A stretch of DNA of 64,000 nucleotides, taken from positions 1-64,000 of the forward strand of contig NZ_AUYB01000132.1 in the NCBI RefSeq assembly GCF_001625655.1, read 5' to 3'. Below the pieces are notes generated by a model, which saw only the letters and a program-made list of their open reading frames with translations, was not told where the DNA came from and did no database searches. This DNA comes from Pseudoalteromonas luteoviolacea DSM 6061. GTDB taxonomy: Bacteria > Pseudomonadota > Gammaproteobacteria > Enterobacterales > Alteromonadaceae. The stretch's first letter is position 1. Each line of letters starts with the position of its first letter. Made by a program: the position numbers and the translations under genes. Below are positions 26,701 through 36,619 of this stretch, one piece after another.

Positions 26701-27774
26701 ATGTTTGGTATCAAGAGTTTGTTCAGCAAAGAAGATCCGGTCGAAAAGCAGATTATTGAGCTTTTAAGCGGCTACAGAAGTGCGATTTTTCCGATGGGTA
26801 TTCAGTCTGAGTGGATTAAGCAAACGAATAAAGAAAGTGATTGCTGGCAAGTACGTATTGAGTTGCCGTTTGCTGCACGATCACAAACCGCGCTTATTCA
26901 GAGTTACTTGGCGGAACATCTTAAAGTTACCACAAATATTGTGTTAGATACGCAACTTCCCGAGGCCTATAAGTTCAAAAAAATTAAGCATATAATCTTA
27001 GTTGCTTCAGGGAAAGGTGGGGTAGGAAAGTCTACAACAGCTGTAAATTTTGCATTGGCTCTTCAATCCCAAGGGGCAAATGTTGGTTTGTTGGATGCTG
27101 ATATTTACGGGCCTTCGATCCCTTCATTACTCGGTCTAGTGGGTGAACAGCCTACAGCAAAAGATGATAAAATGCTTAATCCAATGGAAAAGTATGGGCT
27201 GAAGAGCATGTCCATTGGTTACTTGGTGCCTGCAGAAAACGCTACTGTGTGGCGCGGTCCTATGGCTTCTCAAGCACTTAATCAGTTACTGAACGAAACG
27301 GACTGGGGCGATTTAGATTATTTGATAGTCGATATGCCACCAGGTACGGGAGACATTCAGTTAACAATGACTCAAAAGCTGCCGGCAAGCGGTGCGGTTA
27401 TTGTAACCACTCCTCAGGATTTAGCCTTGGCTGACGCGCAAAAAGGCATCGCGATGTTTTCACAGGTCAACCTGCCCATAATTGGGCTTGTTGAAAATAT
27501 GAGCTTTTTTAACTGTACTCATTGTGGGGAAAAAAATCATTTGTTTGGTCAAGATGGCGGGAACCAGCTCGCCGCCCGCCATGGTGTGCCACTATTAGCA
27601 GAAATTCCTTTGGATGTGAACATACGTGAAGAGTCTGAACGTGGTGCTAACTTCATTGAAAACGCTTCTCCAATAACTGAGCATTATACATATTGTGCAC
27701 AGCTAGTAAGCAGCATGCTATTCCTACAATCACATGAGAACCAAGGCGTAAAAATCGTCGTTACTGACGATTAA
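26701..27774 (+). CDS. mrp: Iron-sulfur cluster carrier protein Mrp/ApbC
   Basis: 357 residues, a P-loop ATPase that binds and transfers Fe-S clusters. The deviant Walker A GKGGVGKST is at residues 104-112; LLDADIYGPSIPSLLG and DYLIVDMPPGTGDIQL are the switch regions; the cluster-binding CTHC is C272/C275. The N-terminal ~95 residues are a shortened, divergent version of the DUF59-type extension. The gene is divergent from metG, as in E. coli. No clear terminator follows. Confidence 0.96.
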   Translation: MFGIKSLFSKEDPVEKQIIELLSGYRSAIFPMGIQSEWIKQTNKESDCWQVRIELPFAARSQTALIQSYLAEHLKVTTNIVLDTQLPEAYKFKKIKHIILVASGKGGVGKSTTAVNFALALQSQGANVGLLDADIYGPSIPSLLGLVGEQPTAKDDKMLNPMEKYGLKSMSIGYLVPAENATVWRGPMASQALNQLLNETDWGDLDYLIVDMPPGTGDIQLTMTQKLPASGAVIVTTPQDLALADAQKGIAMFSQVNLPIIGLVENMSFFNCTHCGEKNHLFGQDGGNQLAARHGVPLLAEIPLDVNIREESERGANFIENASPITEHYTYCAQLVSSMLFLQSHENQGVKIVVTDD

Positions 27775-27989
27775 TAGCTGCTCAACTTTCAAATACGGTA
27801 TTATTTTTCTAATAAACTGGTAAATATTCATTGAGCTTCCATACTTGAATCATGAAACTGTCAGTTGTGGGCCATGTACCTGTGTTACTGTATAAAAAAT
27901 GCAATATGTATTTTTTATTATAGGTACTTATACTGAGTAAACTGACTGTAATGTAAGCTAGGGTTAATCACTTACTCAAGGAGGTGGGT

Positions 27990-30455
27990 ATGTGGTTTTT
28001 AACAGTAAAGCTGTCTGCGATTCTCTTGTTGGTAAGCTGCTTTAATGCAAATGCAGAGCTGCAAAACTATCATATTGAACGTTTAACTGACACGTCTAAC
28101 CAGCTGTCAATTGATGCTGTTATTGATCGAAAAGACCAGTTCAGTAAGATAAATACGAAAGCCAAGTTTCACAAAGGCGAAACGGTTTGGGTTAAGGTAA
28201 GTAGCCAAGCAAGTTCTGATCAACTAGTCGCGATAACAAGTCCAATAGAGGGGCATGTTAAGCTGTACCGGGTTGTCCAAGGTGCTGTCGTCAACTATGA
28301 GCTTGTTTCACCGGTTTTCGGTTATACATCTGCCGAGCAAAGTATACTTCCTCACCAGTCTATTATTGAAAATGGAAAATACTCAGAAGTGTATATTCAA
28401 GTATATGCAAAGTATAATGGCATACTCTCTTTATCAATAATGTCCCCTGAAGAATATCGGAATGTTTTAAATAAACGGCTATTTATTTTAGGTGCGAGCA
28501 GCGGAGTACATTACTTCATTGCCTTTTTTGTTTTTTTAATGGCAATTGGGCAATCGCGCAAGGGGCTTGGTGCGCTTGGCGCCTATTTTGTGTGTATTAG
28601 CCTACAAAGCGGCGTATACAATGGCGCTAACATGTTGTTGTTTCCCAGTGAATTGATAAGCTATTTTGCGACGTTTCATAGCCAGATATTTTTATTGTCG
28701 CTGATTTTTGCGATTATATTCCTCTACTTCTTCATGATCGAAAAGCGGGCAGACAATCGGTATACCAAACTTGCCACGGCTTCTATTTGGTTTATTGCCG
28801 CACTAGCTGTCTTAATCGCGCCTCTTAACGCTCAAAATTCCCTTGTTTTCCATGCTATTGCAAGTTTAATTTGTTGCGCTTTGTATGCCGTCGTACTCAA
28901 GAGCCAATATACAGAGCATAAAGATGAAGTTTTAGTGTTAGCCCTTACTTGGTTGCCAATTTTTGTGTTGAAAGCCTCTATCTTTGTTAATCAATTTGGA
29001 TTTTTTTGGCCAGTCGATGAGTCACTCTTAAGTCATCTCTTGATTACCCTTCATGTTGTTATGCTTGCGTGCTATTTGTACTGGCATGATAAAAATAAAA
29101 AAAGGCGATTAATGTTTTATGCAACGCATGACAAAGATACGGGTGCACCAAATAGCTATATGTTGCAGCAAAGCTTAGAAGCGTTAGACAAAGCAAATAA
29201 GCCACATACATTACTGCTCTTTAGACCGCTGGTTTTACAGACGATTCGTTTGAATATGGGCTGGAATTACGCAAACTCACATCTTCGAAAGCTACTTAGC
29301 AAAGTGGGGAAACAACTCGATACGTATGGAAATGTTGTGATAGTGGAAGACATAAAAAGCCATACTTCGATTTATCGACTTGACGACTCCCTCTTTGCGG
29401 TTGTTTTAATTGGTAAGTTTGAGTTGAGTCAGATAGAGCAGTTTGTTTGCGTGTTGTCAGCGAGTTTTGAAGAAGGCATAGATTTTGGTGGCGATCTATT
29501 AGTAGACCAACTTGAGATAGGTGTAGCAAGTAATCCGATCCACGCATCCAGTGCTGACTCTATTATCCAATGTGCAATGCAAGCTATGGCGGCAAAGCCT
29601 GTAGGGACAAACAAATGGCAGTTATTTGATTTTGGGAATTCCATTGTGTCTCAGAGACGCATAAAAATAGCTTCTGCCTTGAAAGTCGCAATTGAACGCG
29701 AACAACTGAGCTTATATTTACAGCCACAGCTGCACTTAAAGTCGGGTCGTGTATATGGTGCTGAGGCTTTATTAAGGTGGCATCATCCTGAGCTCGGTAT
29801 CATTCCGCCAAGCGAGTTTATTCCGATAGCTGAGTCTTCGGGGATTATTTATGAATTGACCGAATGGGTTATCGAGCGCGGATTAAAGCAACAAGCTGAT
29901 TTGGTCAAATTGTTACCCTCTCATCACCTCTCCTTGAATATATCTGGCCGTGATGTTGGGCGCAAGGAATTAACAGTGCAGTTAATTGAATTGATAAACC
30001 AATATAAATTGCTGCCTGGGCAACTTGTGTTAGAAGTGACAGAGTCTGCAACCGTAGAAAACGAAACAACGCTATGTGATAGTCTCGCCGACTACCGCAG
30101 TATCGGTATTAAAGTAGCGATTGACGACTTTGGTACGGGCTATTCCTCACTCGCTTACCTCAGTCAACTCGGGTTTGACAAATTAAAAGTGGATAAGCGT
30201 TTTGTCATGGACCTTGAAAGCTCTAAAACAAATCAAACAATATGCAAAGCTACTTGCGATATGGCACATAGTTTGGGATCTGTAGTGGTAGCTGAGGGCG
30301 TCGAAAGTGAAGGCAGTTACCGACAGTTGCAAAGCTTTGAGTGTGACATCGGCCAAGGTTACTTTATCTCACGACCTCTACCATTTGACGACTATAAATT
30401 GTGGCTACAAAGAATGACACAAGTTGAAGATGTTATTCATTACTTAACATCTTGA
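27990..30455 (+). CDS. 7TMR-DISM sensor with degenerate GGDEF and active-looking EAL domain
   Basis: 821 residues. A signal peptide precedes a periplasmic beta domain (about 23-160), seven membrane helices (about 165-370), a GGDEF-like domain whose signature has become YRLDDSLFAV, and an EAL domain (about 565-805). The phosphodiesterase set is complete: GAEALLRWHHP, LNISGRD, LEVTESATVENE, IDDFGTGYSS, LKVDKRF, AEGVES and IGQGYFISRP. ATG 27990 is preferred over GTG 27984 because the latter lies within the AAGGAGGTG ribosome site. The periplasmic fold often binds carbohydrate-like ligands. Its 3' end overlaps the convergent hybrid kinase gene by 16 bases. Confidence 0.9.
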   Translation: MWFLTVKLSAILLLVSCFNANAELQNYHIERLTDTSNQLSIDAVIDRKDQFSKINTKAKFHKGETVWVKVSSQASSDQLVAITSPIEGHVKLYRVVQGAVVNYELVSPVFGYTSAEQSILPHQSIIENGKYSEVYIQVYAKYNGILSLSIMSPEEYRNVLNKRLFILGASSGVHYFIAFFVFLMAIGQSRKGLGALGAYFVCISLQSGVYNGANMLLFPSELISYFATFHSQIFLLSLIFAIIFLYFFMIEKRADNRYTKLATASIWFIAALAVLIAPLNAQNSLVFHAIASLICCALYAVVLKSQYTEHKDEVLVLALTWLPIFVLKASIFVNQFGFFWPVDESLLSHLLITLHVVMLACYLYWHDKNKKRRLMFYATHDKDTGAPNSYMLQQSLEALDKANKPHTLLLFRPLVLQTIRLNMGWNYANSHLRKLLSKVGKQLDTYGNVVIVEDIKSHTSIYRLDDSLFAVVLIGKFELSQIEQFVCVLSASFEEGIDFGGDLLVDQLEIGVASNPIHASSADSIIQCAMQAMAAKPVGTNKWQLFDFGNSIVSQRRIKIASALKVAIEREQLSLYLQPQLHLKSGRVYGAEALLRWHHPELGIIPPSEFIPIAESSGIIYELTEWVIERGLKQQADLVKLLPSHHLSLNISGRDVGRKELTVQLIELINQYKLLPGQLVLEVTESATVENETTLCDSLADYRSIGIKVAIDDFGTGYSSLAYLSQLGFDKLKVDKRFVMDLESSKTNQTICKATCDMAHSLGSVVVAEGVESEGSYRQLQSFECDIGQGYFISRPLPFDDYKLWLQRMTQVEDVIHYLTS

Positions 30456-32479
30456 AGAGTGTTGTGTGCTTGTAAGTTTTCTAAACAATTAGACAAGGCT
30501 TCGGCAAGTGGCATGAGTTCTATCGGTTTTGATAATACATCCTGCATACCTGCCAGCTCATAAGCAGCTTTGTCGTCTGCAGAAGTGTTTCCCGTGAGTG
30601 CTACAATATGTGCGTGATTTGGCAGTAGCTTCTTTTTAATTAAATTTCTGGCTGTTGTTAAGCCATCCATGACTGGCATAATACTGTCCATAAATACTAA
30701 GTCATATGATTTAGTAGCGCACTTTTGCAATGCGATTTCGCCATTACTTGCGAAGTCAGAGGTGACATTGAATTTTTGCAAAAATGCTTCCATCACTTTT
30801 TGGTTTATCTCATTATCTTCGACCACAAGCACAGTCAACTTAGATGCATCAAATGCTTCGCACTGAATTGTATCATCGTGCGTGTTTATTGAAGCGTTTG
30901 TAAAGGGGATTGATACTTTGAATCGACTACCTTCACCGAGCGTACTCTGCACTTCAATTTGTCCATTCATAACTTCAATTAACTCTTTTACGATGGACAT
31001 GCCAAGACCGGTACCACCGTAACGACTCCCAATATCTTCTTCACCCTGTTTAAAAGGTTGAAATAAAGTTGCAAGGCTAGTTTGTGACATGCCAATCCCT
31101 GAGTCAGAGACAATGACATGAAGTACAATGCCCGTATTCGTATTGTGAGTGTGAACTGACAGCTTTATTTTACCCTGAGATGTAAATTTAAGTGAGTTGC
31201 TCAACAAATTCGTAATTATCTGGTTGAGCCTTACAGAGTCGCAAAGTATGGTGCATCCACGGGTGAGGTTTATATCAGCTTCGAATTGAACATTTGGTTC
31301 TTCAATAAGCTGCTTGTACAGCTCGACAATATCGGAAATAACAATTGATAAATCCGTTGGGTGAGGAGATAGGCTCAGCCCCTCTTGAGAGATTTTAGAA
31401 AAATCGAGTACTTCATTCACTAAGCCAAGTAATATGTCTGCGCTACGCAGGGCAAGTTGCACATTCTCTGTTCTTTTGTCTGCGTTTTGTTCATCAAGTG
31501 AGTTTATCAGTAGTCCAGATATCCCATTTAGTGGTGTACGCATCTCATGACTTATTTTTGATAAGAAGTGACTTCTTTCGTCAAGGAGCATCTCGGCTTC
31601 TTTGCGCTGAGCTTTTAAAGTTTCTCTTAACTCTACGGATTGGGTGATGTCTTGAACTGAGCCGAATAAGCTAACGCATTTATCCTCATTAAATTGTGCT
31701 TCGCCATGACAAGATACCCAAATATGTCTGCGATTTTTAGTGACAACTTCGAGTTCAATCTCCCAAGGCGTGCCACTATTAATGGCGTCTGCAAGGGCAT
31801 TAGAGAATTTTTGCCGACAATTTGCTTTTTCAAAAAAAGAAAGCCACTTATCTAAAGTTGGCTTTTCATGCGTATAAACATCATGGATAAACTTAGTTTG
31901 GTCACTCCAAAATACTTCATTTGATTCTAGGTCAATTCTCCAACTGCCTATTGAAGCAACTTCTTCCATTTTTTGCAGAGTTTTATAGTTGTTATAAAGA
32001 ACGGATTCGGCTTGGCGCCGTGCAAATTCTGAACCTAGCCACTGCGCAAAAAGCTCAACGTAATCTACGTGTTCGCATGTGAATGGTTCACTGACTTTCG
32101 CGGAAGAAAAATTCACAGTGCCTAAGGTCTTATTGCCTACACGTATCGGCGCACCTATATAAGATTCCAATTGAAAATTGGTGTAGCAAGGGTGAGTTGA
32201 AATTACGCTTTCACCAGCATGGTGAAATGAGAGAGCTTTGTTAGCCTTTAAAGTATGTGTACAGTATGTGCCTCCCAAGTCAAAGGTACATTTGGGGGTG
32301 AGGTCAGGGTTTTCAGACTCGACATATAGAATAACGTAATTGCTTCCTACAACTTCACTGACAATAGCAATATCAAGAGAAAAAACTTCTAAACCAAACT
32401 TAAGTAGACACTGAATTTTTTCATCGGTTGAAAGTGCTTGATCCGAAACGATGGTGTGAAATTGCCTTAAAAAACTCAA
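30440..32479 (-). CDS. Hybrid sensor histidine kinase (GAF-PAS-HisKA-HATPase-REC)
   Basis: 679 residues and no membrane segments, so cytoplasmic. GAF domain about 20-165, PAS about 180-285, HisKA with H311 in SHEMRTPLNG, HATPase about 420-535 (NQIITNLLSNSLKFT, DSGIGMS, GGTGLGMSIV), receiver about 550-665 with phospho-acceptor D598 in VFMDSIMPVMDG. Architecture without its own HPt domain means phosphate must pass to a separate HPt protein; one is encoded at 34149-34493. A TTG start at 32479 is supported by GAGGG upstream. The GAF and PAS inputs are unknown. Confidence 0.92.
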   Translation of the reverse strand: MSFLRQFHTIVSDQALSTDEKIQCLLKFGLEVFSLDIAIVSEVVGSNYVILYVESENPDLTPKCTFDLGGTYCTHTLKANKALSFHHAGESVISTHPCYTNFQLESYIGAPIRVGNKTLGTVNFSSAKVSEPFTCEHVDYVELFAQWLGSEFARRQAESVLYNNYKTLQKMEEVASIGSWRIDLESNEVFWSDQTKFIHDVYTHEKPTLDKWLSFFEKANCRQKFSNALADAINSGTPWEIELEVVTKNRRHIWVSCHGEAQFNEDKCVSLFGSVQDITQSVELRETLKAQRKEAEMLLDERSHFLSKISHEMRTPLNGISGLLINSLDEQNADKRTENVQLALRSADILLGLVNEVLDFSKISQEGLSLSPHPTDLSIVISDIVELYKQLIEEPNVQFEADINLTRGCTILCDSVRLNQIITNLLSNSLKFTSQGKIKLSVHTHNTNTGIVLHVIVSDSGIGMSQTSLATLFQPFKQGEEDIGSRYGGTGLGMSIVKELIEVMNGQIEVQSTLGEGSRFKVSIPFTNASINTHDDTIQCEAFDASKLTVLVVEDNEINQKVMEAFLQKFNVTSDFASNGEIALQKCATKSYDLVFMDSIMPVMDGLTTARNLIKKKLLPNHAHIVALTGNTSADDKAAYELAGMQDVLSKPIELMPLAEALSNCLENLQAHNTLQDVK

Positions 32480-32632
32480 TTTGTGGTCCCTCTACTAGTG
32501 CCTATATTATTGATGGCATTTGCGTTCAGCACGGTTTGTATTAATCATATAGTATATTAATAGAATAACGTTGCAATCAGGTAATTTATTATCGCTATAG
32601 TGTTGTTAGGGTTTTACGCGTAAATATATAGT

Positions 32633-33421
32633 CTAAATTTGCTGTGAATGTAATACATTGCCCAGAGATTGAAAGTAGCAAATTAGCTTTTGAGCTATGT
32701 CGCTACGTTCACCTGTTAAAGGAAAGCCACCAGAGCGTTCAAGTTTGGAATGTATCACATCAGAGACTAAAAACTCGTTTTCAATTTCTTTTTGATACGC
32801 AATTGTGCACTCAAATGCCCGTGCTGTTAATTCTTCGGGCAGGCTGTAGTATAGGCGTCCTAGTTGTTTGTCCAAACTCATTGAGCGAGTAAAAAAGTTG
32901 CTAGGCTGCTCGCCATTTTCACTCAGCAGGACGGACTTATATACATGATTGAGCTTTTGATTAAGTGGGTGACTGATGTTAGGAGATGTTTTTAGCCACA
33001 TGGAAGACGCGAAATCGGTTGGGCTACAATGTTCAAACAAGTGTTTGCAAATGTAATGATCAAAAGCATGCCACCACTCGTGTGCCAGAGCACCTGCACC
33101 TGCATTTTTTGCTAGAGCAAGCGTCCTTCTATCTGGTTCATAATGAGCTTGAACACCTTTTTGACCTCGGCTACCAAAAGCTAAATTTAACGTGTTTCTT
33201 AATCCAATAGCTTTTGGTGGAATAGCTAATATTTGAGCGAGATCGGCCAATGCATCATAAATAAGATTTGCTGCGACATGTTGCTCATTTTTAGTAACCC
33301 AATGACCTAAAATGATAGTTTTAAAACCAAATGTGGTTTTAATTTCATCGAAACACACTTGATCCCCAAATCTATAGTCTGGGCCTGTGCGACTAAATTG
33401 TCTATTCAGTCGAGTCGTCAT
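32633..33421 (-). CDS. HEWWH-motif protein, CLCA_X-like
   Basis: 262 residues. A zinc-peptidase-like motif AHEWWHAFDHYICKH sits in the middle, and the N-terminal part reads RTGPDYRFGDQVCFDEIKTTFGF, then LNLAFGSRGQKGVQAHYEP and RTLALAKNAGAGALAHEW. I recall this pattern from a family annotated CLCA_X in gammaproteobacteria, which has no established function. A later PEELTARAFE may supply a third metal ligand (Glu). There is no signal peptide. Its start overlaps the end of the DTW-domain gene by 20 bases, so the two are co-transcribed. Confidence 0.7.
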   Translation of the reverse strand: MTTRLNRQFSRTGPDYRFGDQVCFDEIKTTFGFKTIILGHWVTKNEQHVAANLIYDALADLAQILAIPPKAIGLRNTLNLAFGSRGQKGVQAHYEPDRRTLALAKNAGAGALAHEWWHAFDHYICKHLFEHCSPTDFASSMWLKTSPNISHPLNQKLNHVYKSVLLSENGEQPSNFFTRSMSLDKQLGRLYYSLPEELTARAFECTIAYQKEIENEFLVSDVIHSKLERSGGFPLTGERSDIAQKLICYFQSLGNVLHSQQI

Positions 33422-34016
33422 TATCTAAGTACCGAGCTTTCACATGTTCTGGCATGAATTTGGTTTGTTCGAATATCATACCTTCGAGCAAAGTATACAA
33501 AGGCGTAGTATCGAGGGCATCGTAAGCACTCAAAAAGTAAGCGCAGGCCTCTAATGTAGAGAGGCTATATTGTTGTTCCGCTTTGCGTATTTTGTATTGG
33601 TTTGCAGGTGGGCTGTTGAAGGAAACCTGAGGTAACTCTTTGAGCCAAGGATTTAACATGGCCAGTTTGTGTGCTTTTTTCCAAGTACCATCCAACACAA
33701 ATAAATAGTCTATTTGAGTTTGGTCCGGTTTAATATCTTCGACAGCGAGGGCATCTTCTCCTGGGTATAAAAGTGCACACTTATTCTGTCTAGCAATTTC
33801 TTGTGCTTGTTCAAAGTCACTAGGTGCTTCACCTACAAAGACTTGTATGTTTTTTAACTGTAAACTAAGTAGCCTCACTGTATTTTTAGCTGTGGTGAGT
33901 TCACTCGGATGTTGTAAGACCACAACGTGTGTTTTATTACAGATCGGCTCAGAAATATGTGAGCAGACACATGTTTTTACAGAAAAGTGGCAAATTTTAC
34001 AGGTACTTCTTTTCAT
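33402..34016 (-). CDS. DTW-domain tRNA-uridine aminocarboxypropyltransferase (TapT/YfiP type)
   Basis: 204 residues. N-terminal cysteines CKICHFSVKTCVC form a zinc site. VVVLQHPSE and the signature LFVLDGTWKKAHKLAMLNPWL (the DTW motif) identify the family, which installs the acp3U modification on tRNA variable-loop uridine using S-adenosylmethionine. It heads a two-gene unit with the HEWWH protein and is divergent from the HPt gene. Confidence 0.88.
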   Translation of the reverse strand: MKRSTCKICHFSVKTCVCSHISEPICNKTHVVVLQHPSELTTAKNTVRLLSLQLKNIQVFVGEAPSDFEQAQEIARQNKCALLYPGEDALAVEDIKPDQTQIDYLFVLDGTWKKAHKLAMLNPWLKELPQVSFNSPPANQYKIRKAEQQYSLSTLEACAYFLSAYDALDTTPLYTLLEGMIFEQTKFMPEHVKARYLDNDDSTE

Positions 34017-34148
34017 AAAGGGTAAGTGCGAGTTAAAGTGCTCGTTATATTAACATATTTTTGTGGTTATCTTTGCCCTTGCAGCGACTCTTAGCTAGCA
34101 TATAGTTATGAAAGGGTGTGTACGGGTCTACTACTGTAAAGGATTTTT

Positions 34149-34493
34149 ATGAGCACTATAATTGACGAAACCTGCTTGGACAACATGCAGTCTCTTTTGG
34201 GTGATCAGTTTATTGATACTTTGGAATTTTGCTTATCAGAGTTTGAACGACTTGAAAGTGAAGTCAGAATGACGATTGACTCTGATTTAGAGGCTGCAAC
34301 GAGAAATGCGCACAGCTTGAAGTCAAATGCAGCACAATTTGGCGCAATGAGCTTATCTGACGTTGCAAGAGAAATAGAAATGGCATTACTCGCCAACGAA
34401 GTTGATAAGGCAAAAGCGCAGGTTGATAAATTAACTGAACAAGTAGTTGCTTCCAAAGCAAAACTACAGCAGTGGCTCACTTCTAGCGTGTAA
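34149..34493 (+). CDS. Stand-alone HPt phosphotransfer protein
   Basis: 114 residues, a single four-helix HPt domain. The phospho-acceptor is H55 in NAHSLKSNAAQFGA, followed by LSDVAREIEMAL. It is monocistronic. The hybrid kinase at 30440-32479 ends in a receiver and lacks an HPt domain, so this protein is a natural partner in a phosphorelay (inference). No output response regulator is in the window. Confidence 0.9.
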   Translation: MSTIIDETCLDNMQSLLGDQFIDTLEFCLSEFERLESEVRMTIDSDLEAATRNAHSLKSNAAQFGAMSLSDVAREIEMALLANEVDKAKAQVDKLTEQVVASKAKLQQWLTSSV

Positions 34494-34677
34494 GCCTCTC
34501 AAATTTGCTTCCCAAACCTTGTAATTATTCACCTTGTAAAGGCCAGAGTCTAGAAAGACTATGGCCAAAGTCCTCTCTTTCATAAAAATCATCTAATTTG
34601 TAGACATTTAGCTCAGATAGGCGCTTTAAAATTATCTGTGTAATGGGTATGCTAGCCAAGGAGTGGGGAGATGAAAT

Positions 34678-35892
34678 ATGAATAAAATAAATAAAAGTAA
34701 TAAGTTAACGGGTGTTTGTTACGACATACGAGGACCTGTGCTGAGCCAAGCACAAAAAATGGAAGATGAGGGTGTCAAAGTACTTAAACTGAATATAGGT
34801 AACCCAGCTGCATTTGGCTTTGATATGCCAGAAGATATGCACCGAGATATCATTCGAAATCTTCGTCAAGGGCAGGGCTATTGTGATTCAAAAGGGCTTT
34901 ACTCAGCAAGAGTCGCAGTTTATCAATACTATCAGCAAAAAGACTTCCCTAACTTGAGTGTCGATAATATTTTCATTGGCAACGGCGTGAGTGAGCTGAT
35001 TCAGATGGTGACTCAAGCGTTGCTAAATGACGGTGACGAAGTGCTGATACCGGCACCAGATTATCCTCTGTGGACGGCTTCAGTTAGACTCGCGGGTGGC
35101 TCTCCTGTGCACTATATGTGTGATGAATGCGCGGATTGGTTTCCTGATTTGGCGGATATTCGTGAAAAAGTGACCAGTAAAACTAAAGCGCTAGTACTGA
35201 TAAACCCAAACAACCCGACAGGCTCGGTTTACAGTAAAGAGCTTCTTGAAGGGTTACTTGATATTGCAAGAGAACACAATTTATTAGTGTTAAGTGATGA
35301 AATTTACGAGAAAATTCTATTTGATGATGCGGAACATTTTTCAGTTGGTTCGCTTTGTGACGATTTGCCGATAATTACCTTTAACGGGCTGGCGAAAACA
35401 TATCGGGCCGCAGGTCTTAGAATGGGATGGATGGTCGCCAGTGGCAGGGTGTCGGCAATGCGTGATTTAATGGAAGGGTTAAACATGCTCGCCTCAATGC
35501 GTTTGTGTGCAAATGTGCCTGCTCAGTTTGCAATTCAGCAAGCATTAGGAGGTGTACAGTCGATAGACGACTTATTGCTGCCTGGGGGGCGATTGTATGA
35601 GCAGAGAAATATTGCGTGGCAAGGATTAAATGATATCCAGGGGATCTCATGCGTTAAACCAAAAGGGGCCTTGTATGCATTTGCTAAGGTTGATACCAAA
35701 CATTTTAATGTAAAGAATGACGAACTAATGATGCTAGACCTATTGCGAGAAGAGAAGATACTTCTTGTTCACGGTCGAGCATTTAATTGGCCATCACCAG
35801 ATCATTTTAGATTGGTGTTTTTGCCTCACAAAGATGATCTCGAACCAGCATTACAATCCATGAAACGATTCTTTGATAACTATCGACAATAG
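34678..35892 (+). CDS. alaA: Glutamate-pyruvate aminotransferase (AlaA type)
   Basis: 404 residues, fold-type I PLP enzyme. LKLNIGNPAAFGF, GQGYCDSKGLYSAR, NGVSELIQMVTQALLNDGDEVL, PDYPLWTASV, INPNNPTGSVY and SDEIYEKILFD match AlaA (YfbQ), and the PLP lysine is in FNGLAKTYRAAGLRMGW. It interconverts pyruvate + glutamate and alanine + 2-oxoglutarate. A clear terminator follows. A ribosome site (GGAG) lies before the ATG. Confidence 0.93.
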   Translation: MNKINKSNKLTGVCYDIRGPVLSQAQKMEDEGVKVLKLNIGNPAAFGFDMPEDMHRDIIRNLRQGQGYCDSKGLYSARVAVYQYYQQKDFPNLSVDNIFIGNGVSELIQMVTQALLNDGDEVLIPAPDYPLWTASVRLAGGSPVHYMCDECADWFPDLADIREKVTSKTKALVLINPNNPTGSVYSKELLEGLLDIAREHNLLVLSDEIYEKILFDDAEHFSVGSLCDDLPIITFNGLAKTYRAAGLRMGWMVASGRVSAMRDLMEGLNMLASMRLCANVPAQFAIQQALGGVQSIDDLLLPGGRLYEQRNIAWQGLNDIQGISCVKPKGALYAFAKVDTKHFNVKNDELMMLDLLREEKILLVHGRAFNWPSPDHFRLVFLPHKDDLEPALQSMKRFFDNYRQ

Positions 35893-35906
35893 ATGACGTG
35901 AAAAAT

Positions 35907-35924
35907 GCCCCACAGAAGTGGGGC
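35907..35924. terminator. Terminator between alaA and the M15 peptidase gene
   Basis: GCCCCAC (35907-35913) pairs with GTGGGGC (35918-35924). T-rich sequence follows on the plus strand (GTTTGGTTTT) and A-rich AAAAA precedes it, so it can serve both convergent genes. Confidence 0.85.
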
Positions 35925-35932
35925 GTTTGGTT

Positions 35933-36619
35933 TTACTTTGGTAGATTGGTCGATGCGACGTTAATAACAAACCGTTGATAAAGCTCATTAAGGTTGCCGA
36001 TGATGGTGTCTTTACCCAAGACATCATATTTTGAGATTACATCAGCAATTACCGCAATATCGAGATTTCTGGACATGTTATTTGCAAATTCAACATGGCT
36101 AATGTGCCACGGCTCGATAGCTACGCCTCCTCTAAATTGATCATAGGGTTTGTAGAACCCGTACCGAGCCAAATTATCTTCAAGCCAACACGAAAACTCA
36201 TAAAAAGGCCCGCCAGCTTGATATTCCCATGGTTCTAGCTGCAACGAAGCTCCGCTTGCTAGACAGTTTTTTGCATAGATATCTAAGTCGGTACCAAAGT
36301 GGTGTCTACTCGCGCCTGGCAGAGCAGAAAACAACATTATAGACTCAACTATTTCTTCACTTGAGAGTTGCGTAATGTCCACAGCTTGATTGTGGCTATT
36401 CAAAATTGGCCGTTGTCCACTGTATTTTGCATTCCAGATCGCTTTTTGGCGATGAAAATCACGGTGGGCAGATGCAATTGTAAATTCAAATCCAGCAGAC
36501 TTTGCTGCCATATTCAGGCTTTTGAGTTCTGTCAGAATACCTGCATGAACTTGGCTGCCATGGTAGGCGACCAAGTGAGAATTTGAAAGCCCAAGTGCTT
36601 GAAGCTGAATTTCGGTCAT
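35933..36619 (-). CDS. M15-family D-alanyl-D-alanine carboxypeptidase (VanY type)
   Basis: 228 residues. The zinc-site motifs of M15 peptidases are intact: SRHHFGTDLDIY (HxxGxxxD) and EPWHISHVEFA. FTIASAHRDFHRQKAIWNAKY is the conserved N-terminal helix. No signal peptide or lipobox is visible, which is unusual for an enzyme expected to trim peptidoglycan stem peptides. Its start overlaps the dapE stop by one base (TAATG), the last gene of a five-gene overlapping set. DapE makes precursor for meso-diaminopimelate, so the pairing suggests peptidoglycan metabolism. Confidence 0.85.
   Translation of the reverse strand: MTEIQLQALGLSNSHLVAYHGSQVHAGILTELKSLNMAAKSAGFEFTIASAHRDFHRQKAIWNAKYSGQRPILNSHNQAVDITQLSSEEIVESIMLFSALPGASRHHFGTDLDIYAKNCLASGASLQLEPWEYQAGGPFYEFSCWLEDNLARYGFYKPYDQFRGGVAIEPWHISHVEFANNMSRNLDIAVIADVISKYDVLGKDTIIGNLNELYQRFVINVASTNLPK

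Noticed and set aside
32633..33421. HEWWH gene as a secreted peptidase or toxin
   Set aside because: There is no signal peptide or partner immunity gene, and it is coupled to a tRNA-modification gene. Only the motif is supported, not proteolysis.
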